NCBI GenBank assembly: GCA_965223245.1
Contig: CBDCVY010000013.1
Coordinates: 3,720,001 to 3,784,000, forward strand
Length of the DNA: 64,000 nucleotides
DNA from: CBDCVY01 sp965223245
Lineage (GTDB): Bacteria; Nitrospinota; Nitrospinia; Nitrospinales; Nitrospinaceae
Direction: 5' to 3'
The notes below the pieces were generated by a model. It saw only the letters and a list, made by a program, of their open reading frames with translations, was not told where the DNA came from and searched no databases. Shown piece after piece: positions 33,708-43,087 of this stretch (positions are counted from its first letter, which is position 1; every line of letters starts with the position of its first letter). The translations under genes were made by a program, and so were the position numbers.

Positions 33708-34373
33708 ATGAGTAAAAAAGTAGGTGTAATTTTATCAGGGTGCGGGGTCTATGATGGATCAGAAATCCATGAAGCTGTAATTACCTTATTAGCTTTGGAT
33801 CGAGCGGGGGTGGAGGCCGTTTGTATGGCTCCCAATGTTGAACAATTACATGTGATTAATCATCTCACCGGGGAGGAATCCAAAGGCGAAAGCAGAAACG
33901 TTTTAGTGGAATCGGCCAGGATTGCCCGTGGAAATATCAAGGATATTTCGGAGATTAATGCGGACGATTTGGATGCCATTATTATTCCGGGAGGGTTTGG
34001 AGCAGCTAAGAATCTCTGCGATTTTGCGGTCAAGGGAGAAAACTGCGATGTTCATCCTGAGGTGAGGCGATTAGTAAATGAATTTCGAGAAAAACAAAAG
34101 CCGCAAGCCGCATTATGTATTGCGCCTACAATGCTAGCCAAGATTTATGAAAATAGTGGTGTTCAACCGACTCTTACAATTGGTAATGATGAAGGCACTG
34201 GAACTAAGATTGAGGTAATGGGTAGTAAACATCAAACTGCCACCGTTGTTGAAGCAGTGGTGGATTCAGATAATAAAATTGTAAGTACCCCTGCATATAT
34301 GTTGGGACAATCTATTTCAGAAGTAGCGAAAGGTATTGAAAAAAGCGTCGACGAATTGATAAAGATGCTTTAG
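33708..34373 (+). CDS. elbB: ElbB-type DJ-1/PfpI superfamily protein
   Basis: A 221-residue protein of the glyoxalase III / isoprenoid-biosynthesis-associated ElbB (SCRP-27A) family. Visible motifs are GVILSGCGVYDGSEIHEA, the AIIIPGGFGAAKNL turn and the nucleophile-elbow QAALCIAPTMLAKI with its cysteine. In vitro the family has weak glyoxalase activity; the link to isoprenoid synthesis is historical. GGTGGAGG precedes ATG 33708. It is a single gene followed by a strong hairpin. Confidence 0.9.
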   Translation: MSKKVGVILSGCGVYDGSEIHEAVITLLALDRAGVEAVCMAPNVEQLHVINHLTGEESKGESRNVLVESARIARGNIKDISEINADDLDAIIIPGGFGAAKNLCDFAVKGENCDVHPEVRRLVNEFREKQKPQAALCIAPTMLAKIYENSGVQPTLTIGNDEGTGTKIEVMGSKHQTATVVEAVVDSDNKIVSTPAYMLGQSISEVAKGIEKSVDELIKML

Positions 34374-34396
34374 CCTATAAATAGAAACGCAAATTT

Positions 34397-34418
34397 CCGG
34401 AGGGGTAATTCCCTCCGG
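34397..34418 (+). terminator. Terminator-like hairpin after elbB
   Basis: A perfect 8-bp stem CCGGAGGG/CCCTCCGG around GTAATT, 24 bp after the elbB stop. The downstream T content is only moderate (TATTGAATTT), so release may be inefficient or Rho-assisted. Confidence 0.6.
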
Positions 34419-34528
34419 TATTGAATTTCCCTATTTTCTCCATAAAAAAATCCTTCAATTGCCCATTTCTAAATAAGTTAAAGAAATTCTCCTGAAAAAC
34501 CGAATAAGTAATTATCTCAGGAAAAAAT

Positions 34529-35566
34529 ATGCAGGCTCAAAATTTACCCAAAAAAACTATTTTAATTACCGGTGGTGCCGGATTTATTGGCAGCAATTTT
34601 ATTCGCCATATTCACGCAAAGTATCCCCAATACAAGATCATATTATTGGATGCTTTAACGTATGCTGGAAACCTAGAAAATCTTCCTGAAAGTCTAAAAA
34701 AAGATAAGGATTTTGAGTTTTATCAGGGAAATATTACCCATCGAGATACGGTAGTATCTCTTGTGAAAAGAAGCGATGTGGTAGTCCATTTTGCAGCAGA
34801 ATCGCACGTAACAAAATCCATTTACAATAATCATATATTTTTTGAAACCGATGTTATTGGCACCCATGTGATTGCCGATGCCATTGCCAAACACCCGGTT
34901 GAGCGATTTATTCATATTTCCTCTTCCGAGGTGTATGGCACCTCAATTAAGGATCCTATGGATGAGGATCATCCATTGAATCCCATGAGTCCCTATGCAG
35001 CCGCTAAAGCGGGGGCTGACAGATTAGTCTATTCTTATATTCAAACCTATAAGTTACCCGCCATTATTGTTCGTCCTTTTAATAATTATGGCCCTTGTCA
35101 GCATCTCGAAAAAGCAATTCCCAACTTTGTCATTAGTGCATTAAATAATAAGGAAATAACCATTCATGGAACGGGACAGAGTACCCGGGATTGGATGTAT
35201 GTGGGGGATACTTGTCTCGCTTTAGACAAAATATTACACGCTGATCTGGACCTTATAAAAGGGCACGCAATAAATTTAGGTACCGGAAAAGATACGAGCG
35301 TTCTTTCTATTGCGCAAGAAATTTTGGATATTTTAGGAAAACCAAGAAATCTGATCCAATATGTGGATGATCGTCCCGGTCAGGTAAACCGTCATATCTC
35401 CTCAACCGCAAAATCCTATGCTTTATTGGGTTGGAAAAGTTCAACCTCTTTAAAGGAAGGTTTAAGAAAAACGATTCGATTTTATAGTGAAAACCAAAAG
35501 TGGTGGGAAAAGTCCTTATGGAGGAAAGAATCCTGGCAACCCCAAACGGTATCTGCAATTAAATAA
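34529..35566 (+). CDS. NAD-dependent nucleotide-sugar epimerase/dehydratase (extended SDR)
   Basis: A 345-residue extended SDR. It has the NAD motif GGAGFIGS near residue 15, HFAAESHV, ISSSEVYGT, the YAAAK active-site Tyr/Lys and RPFNNYGP. Overall it resembles dTDP-glucose 4,6-dehydratase, including the LDALTYAGNLENL stretch, but RmlB has TDE where this has SSE, as in GDP-mannose-type and UDP-GlcNAc-type dehydratases. The sugar nucleotide is therefore undecided. AGGA precedes the ATG. It heads the radical SAM/glycosyltransferase cluster. Confidence 0.85.
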   Translation: MQAQNLPKKTILITGGAGFIGSNFIRHIHAKYPQYKIILLDALTYAGNLENLPESLKKDKDFEFYQGNITHRDTVVSLVKRSDVVVHFAAESHVTKSIYNNHIFFETDVIGTHVIADAIAKHPVERFIHISSSEVYGTSIKDPMDEDHPLNPMSPYAAAKAGADRLVYSYIQTYKLPAIIVRPFNNYGPCQHLEKAIPNFVISALNNKEITIHGTGQSTRDWMYVGDTCLALDKILHADLDLIKGHAINLGTGKDTSVLSIAQEILDILGKPRNLIQYVDDRPGQVNRHISSTAKSYALLGWKSSTSLKEGLRKTIRFYSENQKWWEKSLWRKESWQPQTVSAIK

Positions 35567-35754
35567 ATTCCTTTTAAAATTCCAAAGAATCTCAACTTTA
35601 AAAGCTTACCTTAATAATAAAAATCAAATTAGTTCTTAAATTTAATTAACATTCTGTCGATAAATAACGAGAGGGAAATTTTTTAAATTGAAATCCATTC
35701 TCAAATAATAAATCCCCAAGTGATTGGTGATAACCGGTTGAAATTGGCCTAAAT

Positions 35755-36942
35755 ATGTGGACATTTAAAAATTTACAAAAGTGGCTTCCTAGAATTTATT
35801 CTTTGGCTCCTTATTATTTTGGATGGAAGCATGCTTTACCTCCAGCGCATGTTTTTTTTGAAGTGACTTATCGCTGTAATTTACGTTGTCAAATGTGCCA
35901 CTATTTGGAAATTATTGAGGACACAGAAACCAATCGAACTTTCAAGAATGAACTAACTGCAGAAAAAATTAAATCCATTATTGAGGGATTACCCAAATAT
36001 AGCCTTATCACATTTACTGGTGGCGAGGCATTTATGAAGTCAGAATTTTTGGATATTCTAGAATTTACCGCCGCAAGACATAAAGTCCATATAATCACCA
36101 ATGGAACGATGTTAAATGAAAAGGTGGTTAATTATTTAATACAACGGCGAGTTAAATCTTTTTTCGGCCCTGGTATTTTTTATATTGGAGTATCTCTTGA
36201 AGGCAGAGAAAAGCTTCACGATGAGATTACTCAAGTCCCCGGCTCTTTTGAAAAAACCAAACAAGGATTAGAGCGGTTAACTAAAGCAAGAGGAAGCCAT
36301 AAATTTCCTTTGACCCATTTAACATGTGTCATTGATAAAAAAAATGTGATGGAATTAGTTCCATTATATTGCTATGCAGAATCATTAGGAATTAATGTTA
36401 GTAACTTTGCTTTAAAAAATCCGGCCGAATACAATCATTACGAAAACTATAATGATGAAACCCATCTCCGTCAGCCAGCACCCCCGGTTGAAGAAATTGA
36501 CCCAGAGATCCTCAAAAAACAACTCGATCAGTTAATCGAAAATAGTCAGAAATTCAATTCACGGCTTCGTTTTTCTCCAAACTTTATTACTGTTGAGGAA
36601 ATTGTCCGATATTACACGAATCAAAGTTCATATAAAGATTATCGATGCTACATTCCCTGGTCAAAAGCAGCTGTGTCAGCATATGGAGATGTTTTCAGTT
36701 GTCCGCATTATCCTATTGGGAAAGCAGGAGAAGATGAAGATACTCTCTCTTGGGATTCTCCAAGAGTAAAAAATTTCCGCAAGATGCTTAAAGAAGAAAA
36801 AATTTTTCCTGGCTGTCTAGGATGTTGTCAGTCCGAATATATTGGACCCACGCAAAAGAAACAATTAACACCCATTTCAATTCCTGCGCAAGAATTCGCC
36901 TCGAATCAGTTTATTAAAGACGAGATGATGACTTGTAAATGA
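35755..36942 (+). CDS. Radical SAM protein with SPASM-like C-terminus
   Basis: A 395-residue radical SAM enzyme. The [4Fe-4S] motif is CNLRCQMC (C-x3-C-x2-C, about residues 42-49), followed by a GGE-type SAM contact (FTGGEAF). C-terminal cysteines (YRCYIPW, FSCPHYP, PGCLGCCQ) suggest auxiliary clusters of the SPASM type. The reaction is unknown; relatives modify peptides, sugars or lipids. It is 25 bp upstream of the next radical SAM gene in the same direction. Confidence 0.85.
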   Translation: MWTFKNLQKWLPRIYSLAPYYFGWKHALPPAHVFFEVTYRCNLRCQMCHYLEIIEDTETNRTFKNELTAEKIKSIIEGLPKYSLITFTGGEAFMKSEFLDILEFTAARHKVHIITNGTMLNEKVVNYLIQRRVKSFFGPGIFYIGVSLEGREKLHDEITQVPGSFEKTKQGLERLTKARGSHKFPLTHLTCVIDKKNVMELVPLYCYAESLGINVSNFALKNPAEYNHYENYNDETHLRQPAPPVEEIDPEILKKQLDQLIENSQKFNSRLRFSPNFITVEEIVRYYTNQSSYKDYRCYIPWSKAAVSAYGDVFSCPHYPIGKAGEDEDTLSWDSPRVKNFRKMLKEEKIFPGCLGCCQSEYIGPTQKKQLTPISIPAQEFASNQFIKDEMMTCK

Positions 36943-36967
36943 ATTGTTTTTATAGAGGAACCTTTTT

Positions 36968-38392
36968 ATGAAAATTTTATTGCTGCGGCCTTCTGCTGAA
37001 AAAAAATCCATGGCTCGTTGTTTGCCCCTGGGATTAATAGCAGTTGGTTCGACATTAAAACGGGCTGGATACCAAGTCAAAATTCTTGATCTGAGAATTT
37101 CGGAGAACTCAGAACAGGATTTAAAAAATATGTTGAATACATTTGATCCTGATGTTGTAGGGATAGGGGTTATGACCATTGAAAGCCGGTATGGATTTAT
37201 AGAAGCTGCTCGAGTCAAAGAAATAAAGCCTAATGTCCATATTGTTATGGGTGGACCCCATTGCAAACACGACCCTCAATATATTCTTAACCATAAAGAA
37301 ATTGATTCCATGGTCATAGGAGAAGCGGACTATACAATTGTTGATTTGGTTCGTGCTTTAGAAAATAAAACTGATTTAAATGAGGTAGATGGGATTGCTT
37401 TTCGCAAGGGAGAGGAAATTATTACTACAAAAGCACGCCCGGTAATTAAAGATTTAGATCCTCTTACCCAAGAGTATGATCTTATGCATTTGGAAAATTA
37501 TTTCAATTTTAAATGCTCAATGGATTTTTTTCCGGTCTATCGTTATCGGCGGTTTATGCCCATAGTCACTTCTCGTGGATGCCCATTCAAATGTACGTAC
37601 TGTCATGACATTTTTGCAAAGTCAATTCAATACCGTTCCCCTGAAGTCGTGGTTGATGAAATGGAATATTTAAAGAAAAAATACGATGTGCAAGAATTTC
37701 ATATTGTAGACGATACCTTTAATTTAAATATTAATCGCGCCAAAACAATCATGGACTTGATCATCAAGCGCAACCTTAATATTCATATGACATTTCCAAA
37801 TGGGGTGCGCGCGGACTTTTTTGATGATGAGCTAATTGAAAAAATGTCTCAGGCGGGTGTTTATCGAATGGCCTTAGGAATTGAATCCGGTTCCCAGCGA
37901 ATTCAAGACATGATCAAAAAAGATTTAGACATTAGCATTCTACCGGGAGTGGTTGAAAAATTATCCCAGGCAAGAATTAGTGTGCACGGATTATTTATGC
38001 TTGGTTTCCCTACTGAAACGCGAGAAGAGATGGAGCGGACTATCAATTTTGCCTGTAGTTTAGGTTTGACCACAGCTAATTTTTCAATTGTGATTCCTAA
38101 TCCAGGGACAGAATTGAGGGATGATTTTATTTATGAACGAGAGTTGGCTAACGATGGTTTTTCAGATTATTCGTTTGATAAAGCAGAGTGTAATGCCAGC
38201 AAAGTGAGCGATGAAGACTTAGTGGCTTTAAAGCGTGAAGCCAACCGCCGGTTTTACTTTAGTGCAAGTCGGGCTCGCTATGTGTTGAGAGCAATGGAAC
38301 CACAATGGATTATTAAATCGGCTATGAAAACTCCATTTGCTCTGTTATGGCGAAACGCAATATCTCCCACCAATTCACCGGTAATGAGCTAA
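36968..38392 (+). CDS. B12-binding-domain radical SAM protein
   Basis: A 474-residue protein with an N-terminal cobalamin-binding-like Rossmann domain (about 1-130; LPLGLIAVGSTLKRAGYQV) and a central radical SAM barrel with CPFKCTYC (about 200). It is in the class B/BchE-like group that includes methylases and ring-forming enzymes. The DxHxxG cobalamin motif is not seen, as in many class members. GAGGAA lies 7 bp before the ATG, and the next gene starts 5 bp later. The substrate may be a lipid or glycan given the neighbours. Confidence 0.88.
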   Translation: MKILLLRPSAEKKSMARCLPLGLIAVGSTLKRAGYQVKILDLRISENSEQDLKNMLNTFDPDVVGIGVMTIESRYGFIEAARVKEIKPNVHIVMGGPHCKHDPQYILNHKEIDSMVIGEADYTIVDLVRALENKTDLNEVDGIAFRKGEEIITTKARPVIKDLDPLTQEYDLMHLENYFNFKCSMDFFPVYRYRRFMPIVTSRGCPFKCTYCHDIFAKSIQYRSPEVVVDEMEYLKKKYDVQEFHIVDDTFNLNINRAKTIMDLIIKRNLNIHMTFPNGVRADFFDDELIEKMSQAGVYRMALGIESGSQRIQDMIKKDLDISILPGVVEKLSQARISVHGLFMLGFPTETREEMERTINFACSLGLTTANFSIVIPNPGTELRDDFIYERELANDGFSDYSFDKAECNASKVSDEDLVALKREANRRFYFSASRARYVLRAMEPQWIIKSAMKTPFALLWRNAISPTNSPVMS

Positions 38393-38396
38393 GGTT

Positions 38397-39380
38397 ATGG
38401 AACAATCGAGAATCTATACGTTACCTATAAAGGAAAACTCTTTACCTGATGCAAATGCTCAAGTCGATGTTTCGGTGGTGGTCCCGGTTTTCAATGAGGA
38501 ACCTTTATTGGAAGAACTCCATTTTCGGATCAATAATGTTTGTAAGGAACTCAAAAAAAGTTTCGAAATTCTAGTTGTAGATGATGGAAGTGTAGACGGG
38601 TCTTTTGCAAAACTAAATCAATTAAAAGAGGAAAACCCAAATTTAAGGATCATTCGTTTCACAAGAAATTTTGGTCAGCAAGCTGCTGTCTTAGCTGCTT
38701 TTCGCCATTGTCGGGGAGATATTGTGGTGCAAATTGATTCTGATTTGCAAAATCCACCAGAAGAGATCCCTAAACTTTTAAATGCAATGACGGAGGGAGT
38801 CGATCTTGTTACCACGCGAGCTCGAAAACGGAGTGACGGTGTATTTCGTTCTTTCGGGTCCCGGTTTTTATTGTGGTTGGGACAAGTGGTTTCAGGAAAT
38901 TCTTTTAAATTGAGTTTAAGTTCTTTTCGTGCAATGCGAAAAAGTGTACTTGAAAAAATTGAATTGTGTAGTGATCGTTCCCGATACATGGCTGTTTTGA
39001 TGAGTTGGATGGCCGTTCCCTCTGTTGAGATAGAGGTAGAGCATCATCCACGATCTCAGGGGAAAACAAAGTATCGTTTTTTTACATTAGTAAAATTGGC
39101 GCTAGATTTAATTACAGGCTTTTCCAATATGCCCCTAAGGGTAGTTACCTATTTGGGGTTTTTTAGCTCAGTTTTAGGATTCATTCTCTCTGCATTCTTA
39201 TTATATCAACGATTATTTCAAGGGATTTTGGTAGATGGATTTGTGGTTTTATCCGCTGTATTTTCTTTTTTTGCAGGAGTCCAATTATTTTCTGTTGGAA
39301 TTTTAGGTGAATATTTAGGGCGGGTTTATTTACAGGTTCAAAATCGTCCTGATTACATTATTGATAAGGTGGTCGACTGA
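38397..39380 (+). CDS. Family 2 glycosyltransferase, DPM1/ArnC type
   Basis: A 327-residue membrane-anchored glycosyltransferase. The GT-A domain shows VVVPVFNEEPLLEEL, VVDDGSVDGSF, FTRNFGQQAAVLAAF and the DxD-like IDSDLQNPPEEIP. Two C-terminal transmembrane helices (about 240-262 and 273-300) are typical of undecaprenyl- or dolichyl-phosphate sugar transferases. It would load a sugar onto a polyprenyl phosphate for surface-glycan or lipid A modification. Its stop codon overlaps the following start (TGATG), indicating translational coupling. Confidence 0.9.
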   Translation: MEQSRIYTLPIKENSLPDANAQVDVSVVVPVFNEEPLLEELHFRINNVCKELKKSFEILVVDDGSVDGSFAKLNQLKEENPNLRIIRFTRNFGQQAAVLAAFRHCRGDIVVQIDSDLQNPPEEIPKLLNAMTEGVDLVTTRARKRSDGVFRSFGSRFLLWLGQVVSGNSFKLSLSSFRAMRKSVLEKIELCSDRSRYMAVLMSWMAVPSVEIEVEHHPRSQGKTKYRFFTLVKLALDLITGFSNMPLRVVTYLGFFSSVLGFILSAFLLYQRLFQGILVDGFVVLSAVFSFFAGVQLFSVGILGEYLGRVYLQVQNRPDYIIDKVVD

Positions 39381-40222
39381 TGGATGTAAAAAAATTAACT
39401 TCCTTAATTATAGAACCCACAAATACTTGTAATTTGCGTTGCTCTTTTTGTTATGTCACGGAAGGTATGAATCGACCTGAAGGATTTATGTCTTTTGACC
39501 TATTTAAAAAAGTGGTCGATGATGTACCGGAATTGGAGCATCTATGTATGCACAATTGGGGAGAACCTTTATTAAATAAAGATATTTTTCGAATGTTTGA
39601 CTATGCGCATTTATGCGGGGTGAAGCACATTGTTATGAATACCAATGGAACTTTATTAACTCCTAAAATGATTGATCGAATTATTGAAAGTCCTCTAAGT
39701 ATAATTCGGTTTTCTATTGATGGATCCGCGGAAACTTTTAAACGGGTCCGAGGTATTGAGCTTGCCAAAATAAAAGAAAATATTTTAAGGCTCAAGGACG
39801 AAAAGGAAAAAAGAAAGCCAAATTTAGAAATGGGGGTAGTTTTTACAGTAGAGGATGAGTCCTGGCAGGATGCTGATGAATATATTCGCTATTGGGAGAC
39901 CCTGGTAGATCACGTAAGGTTGCAACCAAAACTCACTCAATCTCCTCGAGAAGAAATATGCCCGGAACCCTTCGGTAAAGACTATGGGAAATTGGTTGTT
40001 CTTTGGGATGGAACCGTGATTCCTTGTTGTGTTGATTTCAATGCTACTCTAAAACTTGGAAATGCATGGAATGATTCAGTTTGGGATCTTTGGTATTCCA
40101 GTGAAATTTGGAAATTACGTGAACAGCATTTGTCCGGGGACTTTCCAAAAACTTGTGAAAATTGCAATGAATGTGAAACGGTTAAAACTAACAAGAGATT
40201 CTTTTTTATGGAAGCTGTATGA
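39380..40222 (+). CDS. Radical SAM/SPASM protein
   Basis: A 280-residue radical SAM enzyme with CNLRCSFC near residue 17 (C-x3-C-x2-C), an NWGEPLL SAM-contact strand, and a SPASM-like C-terminus (IPCCVDFN, CENCNECE). It is a different subfamily from the two radical SAM proteins upstream. It overlaps the glycosyltransferase by 1 bp and the methyltransferase by 4 bp, so the three are one tightly coupled unit. Confidence 0.87.
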   Translation: MDVKKLTSLIIEPTNTCNLRCSFCYVTEGMNRPEGFMSFDLFKKVVDDVPELEHLCMHNWGEPLLNKDIFRMFDYAHLCGVKHIVMNTNGTLLTPKMIDRIIESPLSIIRFSIDGSAETFKRVRGIELAKIKENILRLKDEKEKRKPNLEMGVVFTVEDESWQDADEYIRYWETLVDHVRLQPKLTQSPREEICPEPFGKDYGKLVVLWDGTVIPCCVDFNATLKLGNAWNDSVWDLWYSSEIWKLREQHLSGDFPKTCENCNECETVKTNKRFFFMEAV

Positions 40223-41034
40223 GTATAGCAGATACAAAAATTCTTGAGGCGCAAATATTAGATGAAAACCGGCGAGTTCATGCTTTGGAAGATGCCCAAT
40301 ATTTAGAAAGGCACCCAGAGCAGACCAATTTTTATCAATCAAAAATTTTAAAGAGCTCACTGAAAGCCTTTTGTGAACGTCTTTCCTCTCACCCTCAGCC
40401 TCATGTGTTAGATGTTGGTTGCGGAACGGGTTACTTATTTATTCCGTTATTAATGGCAGGATGTCGAATGACAGGAGTGGACATTTCAAAAGAAATGATC
40501 CATGCATTAAAGTCATCTGTTCCAAAGCACAAGCAAGGATTGGTTGATTTGAATTGTAACGATATAGAAGGATTTATAAGAAAAGATACTACTCATTATG
40601 AGGGGATAGTTATTTCTGCGCTACTCCATCATTTATATGATTATGAATCAATATTGAAATCTCTCTGTGATCGTTTAGCGCTCGGAGGAATTTTATTAAT
40701 ATTTTTTGAACCTTTAAAACAAAATATCTCATCTGGTTGGCGTTTTAAATTACATAGGACTCTAGGAAAGCTGGATGAACGTTTTTACCGACAAGTAATG
40801 AAAGCACGTAATATCGCCCTGTTTGAAGAGGATTATGAGTTGTCAGATTATCAACGTAAATTTGGCGGGATCAATCCATGTAATGTGAGGTCAATCTTAA
40901 AAAGTCAGGGAATGGAAATTTTAGGAATGGAAAAATATTGTGCTCGTCGGTTTGGTTTAAGTGCCTGGGTGGCAAATCATATAGTAAACTCCCAAAATAC
41001 ATTTAATTTGCTTTGCCGACGTCCTTTGAAATAA
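40219..41034 (+). CDS. SAM-dependent methyltransferase, class I
   Basis: A 271-residue Rossmann-fold methyltransferase. Motif I is LDVGCGTGYLFIPLL, motif II GVDISKEM, and motif post-II includes ISALLHHLYD. The rest resembles small-molecule, polyketide-like or lipid methyltransferases. ATGA overlap with the radical SAM gene. The acceptor is unknown. It ends 6 bp before the convergent hldE stop. Confidence 0.88.
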   Translation: MSIADTKILEAQILDENRRVHALEDAQYLERHPEQTNFYQSKILKSSLKAFCERLSSHPQPHVLDVGCGTGYLFIPLLMAGCRMTGVDISKEMIHALKSSVPKHKQGLVDLNCNDIEGFIRKDTTHYEGIVISALLHHLYDYESILKSLCDRLALGGILLIFFEPLKQNISSGWRFKLHRTLGKLDERFYRQVMKARNIALFEEDYELSDYQRKFGGINPCNVRSILKSQGMEILGMEKYCARRFGLSAWVANHIVNSQNTFNLLCRRPLK

Positions 41035-41040
41035 AAGTAG

Positions 41041-42513
41041 TTAATTATTATTTTTTTGGCTGGCTAATATTTGATCGACAGTATTTGTAGTAGAAAGACC
41101 TTTTACCACAGGAATCAATTCAACTTTACCTCCATAAGCTTCTACAATTTCCCGTCCCACTACTTCACTAATTTTATAATCGTCCCCTTTCACTAGTATA
41201 TTCGGCTGTAATTCGCGAATTAAATTTTCTGGGGTGTCTTCATCAAATATTACAATATAATCAACGTCCTGCAATGCAGATAAAATATTTGCACGCTCTT
41301 CTTGAGATTTGATAGGACGGTCGGGTCCCTTTAATCTTTTTACAGAGTTGTCACTATTCAAACCCAGTATTAAGATATCCCCTTTGCTTTTGGCTTGTTG
41401 TAGAAACTCTATATGTCCGCCGTGGATTAAATCATAACAACCATTGGTGAATACTACTTGTTTACCTATATTCTTAGCGAGGCTTATTATACGTTTAGCT
41501 TCTTCCAACTCAAGAACAGACTTTGAGGTCCGTAGTAATTCTTCCTTAAGAAATTCATTAATTTCTTTAAGGGTGATTACGGCAGTACCAATTTTCCCTA
41601 CAACAATCCCAGCAGCCATATTTGAAATCCATGCTGCTTCTTCAAATGTGAAATCACTGAATAAGGACATTCCAAACACGCTAATAACGGTATCACCTGC
41701 TCCAGTGACATCATAAACTTCTTTGGCGAGTGTAGAAATTTCGAAAGGTTTTTGTTTTTTGGAATAAAGTATCATTCCTTTTTTCCCACGGGTCACTAAT
41801 ATGGCTTCAGATTTTGTCATATTTAACAAATACTCAGCGGCTCGATCTAAGTCTTCCCGACAAGTTATTTTAATGGGCGAAACGCGCTCAATTTCTTTTT
41901 CGTTGGGGGTGATAACTGTGACCCCATTATATTTGGCGAATTCTTTGCCTTTTGGGTCCACAACGATTTTCTTCTTCGATCTTTTTACTTGGTCAATGAT
42001 GGCCAGCATAATTTTTTCTGTCAAAATACCCTTGTCATAATCAGAACAAATGACCCCATCCATTTTAGGAATTGTTTTATCAAGAAAATCAATAAAGTTT
42101 GTTTCGGCTTCTTCAGTGATGGGGCGGTTATCTTCCTTATCAATACGCAGTACTTGTTGATTGTGAGCGATGACTCGAACCTTAGAAGTTGTTGGTCGGT
42201 TGGAAAATCGAAAAATGCCTCCAGTACAAATAGATCGGTTTTGAATTTGTTCCAGTAATCGGTCGCCCTTTTCATCCGTACCAATTCCGCCGGCAAGATG
42301 AACTTCACAACCCAGGGCGACTAAATTATTTGCAACATTGGCGGCACCACCTAAGGAGATGTTTTCAGATTTACACTCAAGGACCGGAACGGGTGCTTCC
42401 GGAGAAATACGAGTTACTGATCCCCAAACATATTCATCCAAAATAAGGTCTCCAATGACTAAAACCTTGGGACGCTTTTTATTATCAAAAAAATGAGTGA
42501 ATTTTGTTTTCAT
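41041..42513 (-). CDS. hldE: Bifunctional heptose-7-phosphate kinase / heptose-1-phosphate adenylyltransferase
   Basis: Makes ADP-heptose in two separated steps of LPS inner-core synthesis. The N-terminal PfkB-type kinase domain (about 1-320) includes ITRISPEAPVPVLE and the catalytic DVTGAGDTV. The C-terminal nucleotidyltransferase (about 345-485) has the HxGH motif in FTNGCYDLIHGGHIEFL. 490 residues is full length for the fused form. It is 2 bp downstream of gmhA, so the heptose genes are coupled; hldD is 5 kb upstream on the same strand. Confidence 0.96.
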   Translation of the reverse strand: MKTKFTHFFDNKKRPKVLVIGDLILDEYVWGSVTRISPEAPVPVLECKSENISLGGAANVANNLVALGCEVHLAGGIGTDEKGDRLLEQIQNRSICTGGIFRFSNRPTTSKVRVIAHNQQVLRIDKEDNRPITEEAETNFIDFLDKTIPKMDGVICSDYDKGILTEKIMLAIIDQVKRSKKKIVVDPKGKEFAKYNGVTVITPNEKEIERVSPIKITCREDLDRAAEYLLNMTKSEAILVTRGKKGMILYSKKQKPFEISTLAKEVYDVTGAGDTVISVFGMSLFSDFTFEEAAWISNMAAGIVVGKIGTAVITLKEINEFLKEELLRTSKSVLELEEAKRIISLAKNIGKQVVFTNGCYDLIHGGHIEFLQQAKSKGDILILGLNSDNSVKRLKGPDRPIKSQEERANILSALQDVDYIVIFDEDTPENLIRELQPNILVKGDDYKISEVVGREIVEAYGGKVELIPVVKGLSTTNTVDQILASQKNNN

Positions 42514-42515
42514 TT

Positions 42516-43076
42516 TTATAAGTTTTGTTCAAGTATTTCACAAATAATGTGTCCAATCGTAATATGGACTTCCTGAATTCTGGCTGTATCGGATGAAGGT
42601 ACTACAATTGCAATGTCTACTATTTCTTTCACCGCTCCCCCTTGATTTCCGAGTAATCCAATTGTTTGGGCGCCAATATTTTTGGCGGTATGAATAGCCC
42701 GAATAACGTTTTTAGAATTCCCACTGGTGCTAATTCCTAATACGATATCCTCTTTTTGTGCTAAACCTTCTATTTGTCGGGAAAACACATGATCGTAGCC
42801 ATAGTCATTTCCTATGGCTGTTAGTATTGAAGTATCTACAGTTAATGCAATTGCGGGTACAGATTTTCTTTCCTTTTTATAGCGACCGATCAATTCTGCG
42901 GCAATGTGTTGTGCATCACCTGCGCTACCTCCGTTACCCATGAGAAGTAATTTTCCGCCATTATTTAAACTGTTTTTTATTACCTCAATGGCTTCTTGGA
43001 TCTGGTTTGATAGAGTATCAGCTACGATTTTTTTTAAAGCAGCACTTTCATTGAGAAAGTTTTTTATTTGTTCCAT
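42516..43076 (-). CDS. gmhA: Sedoheptulose-7-phosphate isomerase
   Basis: A 186-residue SIS-domain isomerase that converts sedoheptulose 7-phosphate to glycero-manno-heptose 7-phosphate, the entry to ADP-heptose. Diagnostic stretches are LMGNGGSAGDAQHIAAELIGRY and LGISTSGNSKNVIRA, with the IQEVHITIGHIICE active-site histidines. Together with hldE and hldD only gmhB (the phosphatase) is missing from the window. Confidence 0.95.
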   Translation of the reverse strand: MEQIKNFLNESAALKKIVADTLSNQIQEAIEVIKNSLNNGGKLLLMGNGGSAGDAQHIAAELIGRYKKERKSVPAIALTVDTSILTAIGNDYGYDHVFSRQIEGLAQKEDIVLGISTSGNSKNVIRAIHTAKNIGAQTIGLLGNQGGAVKEIVDIAIVVPSSDTARIQEVHITIGHIICEILEQNL

Positions 43077-43087
43077 AGTCTGGTTAA

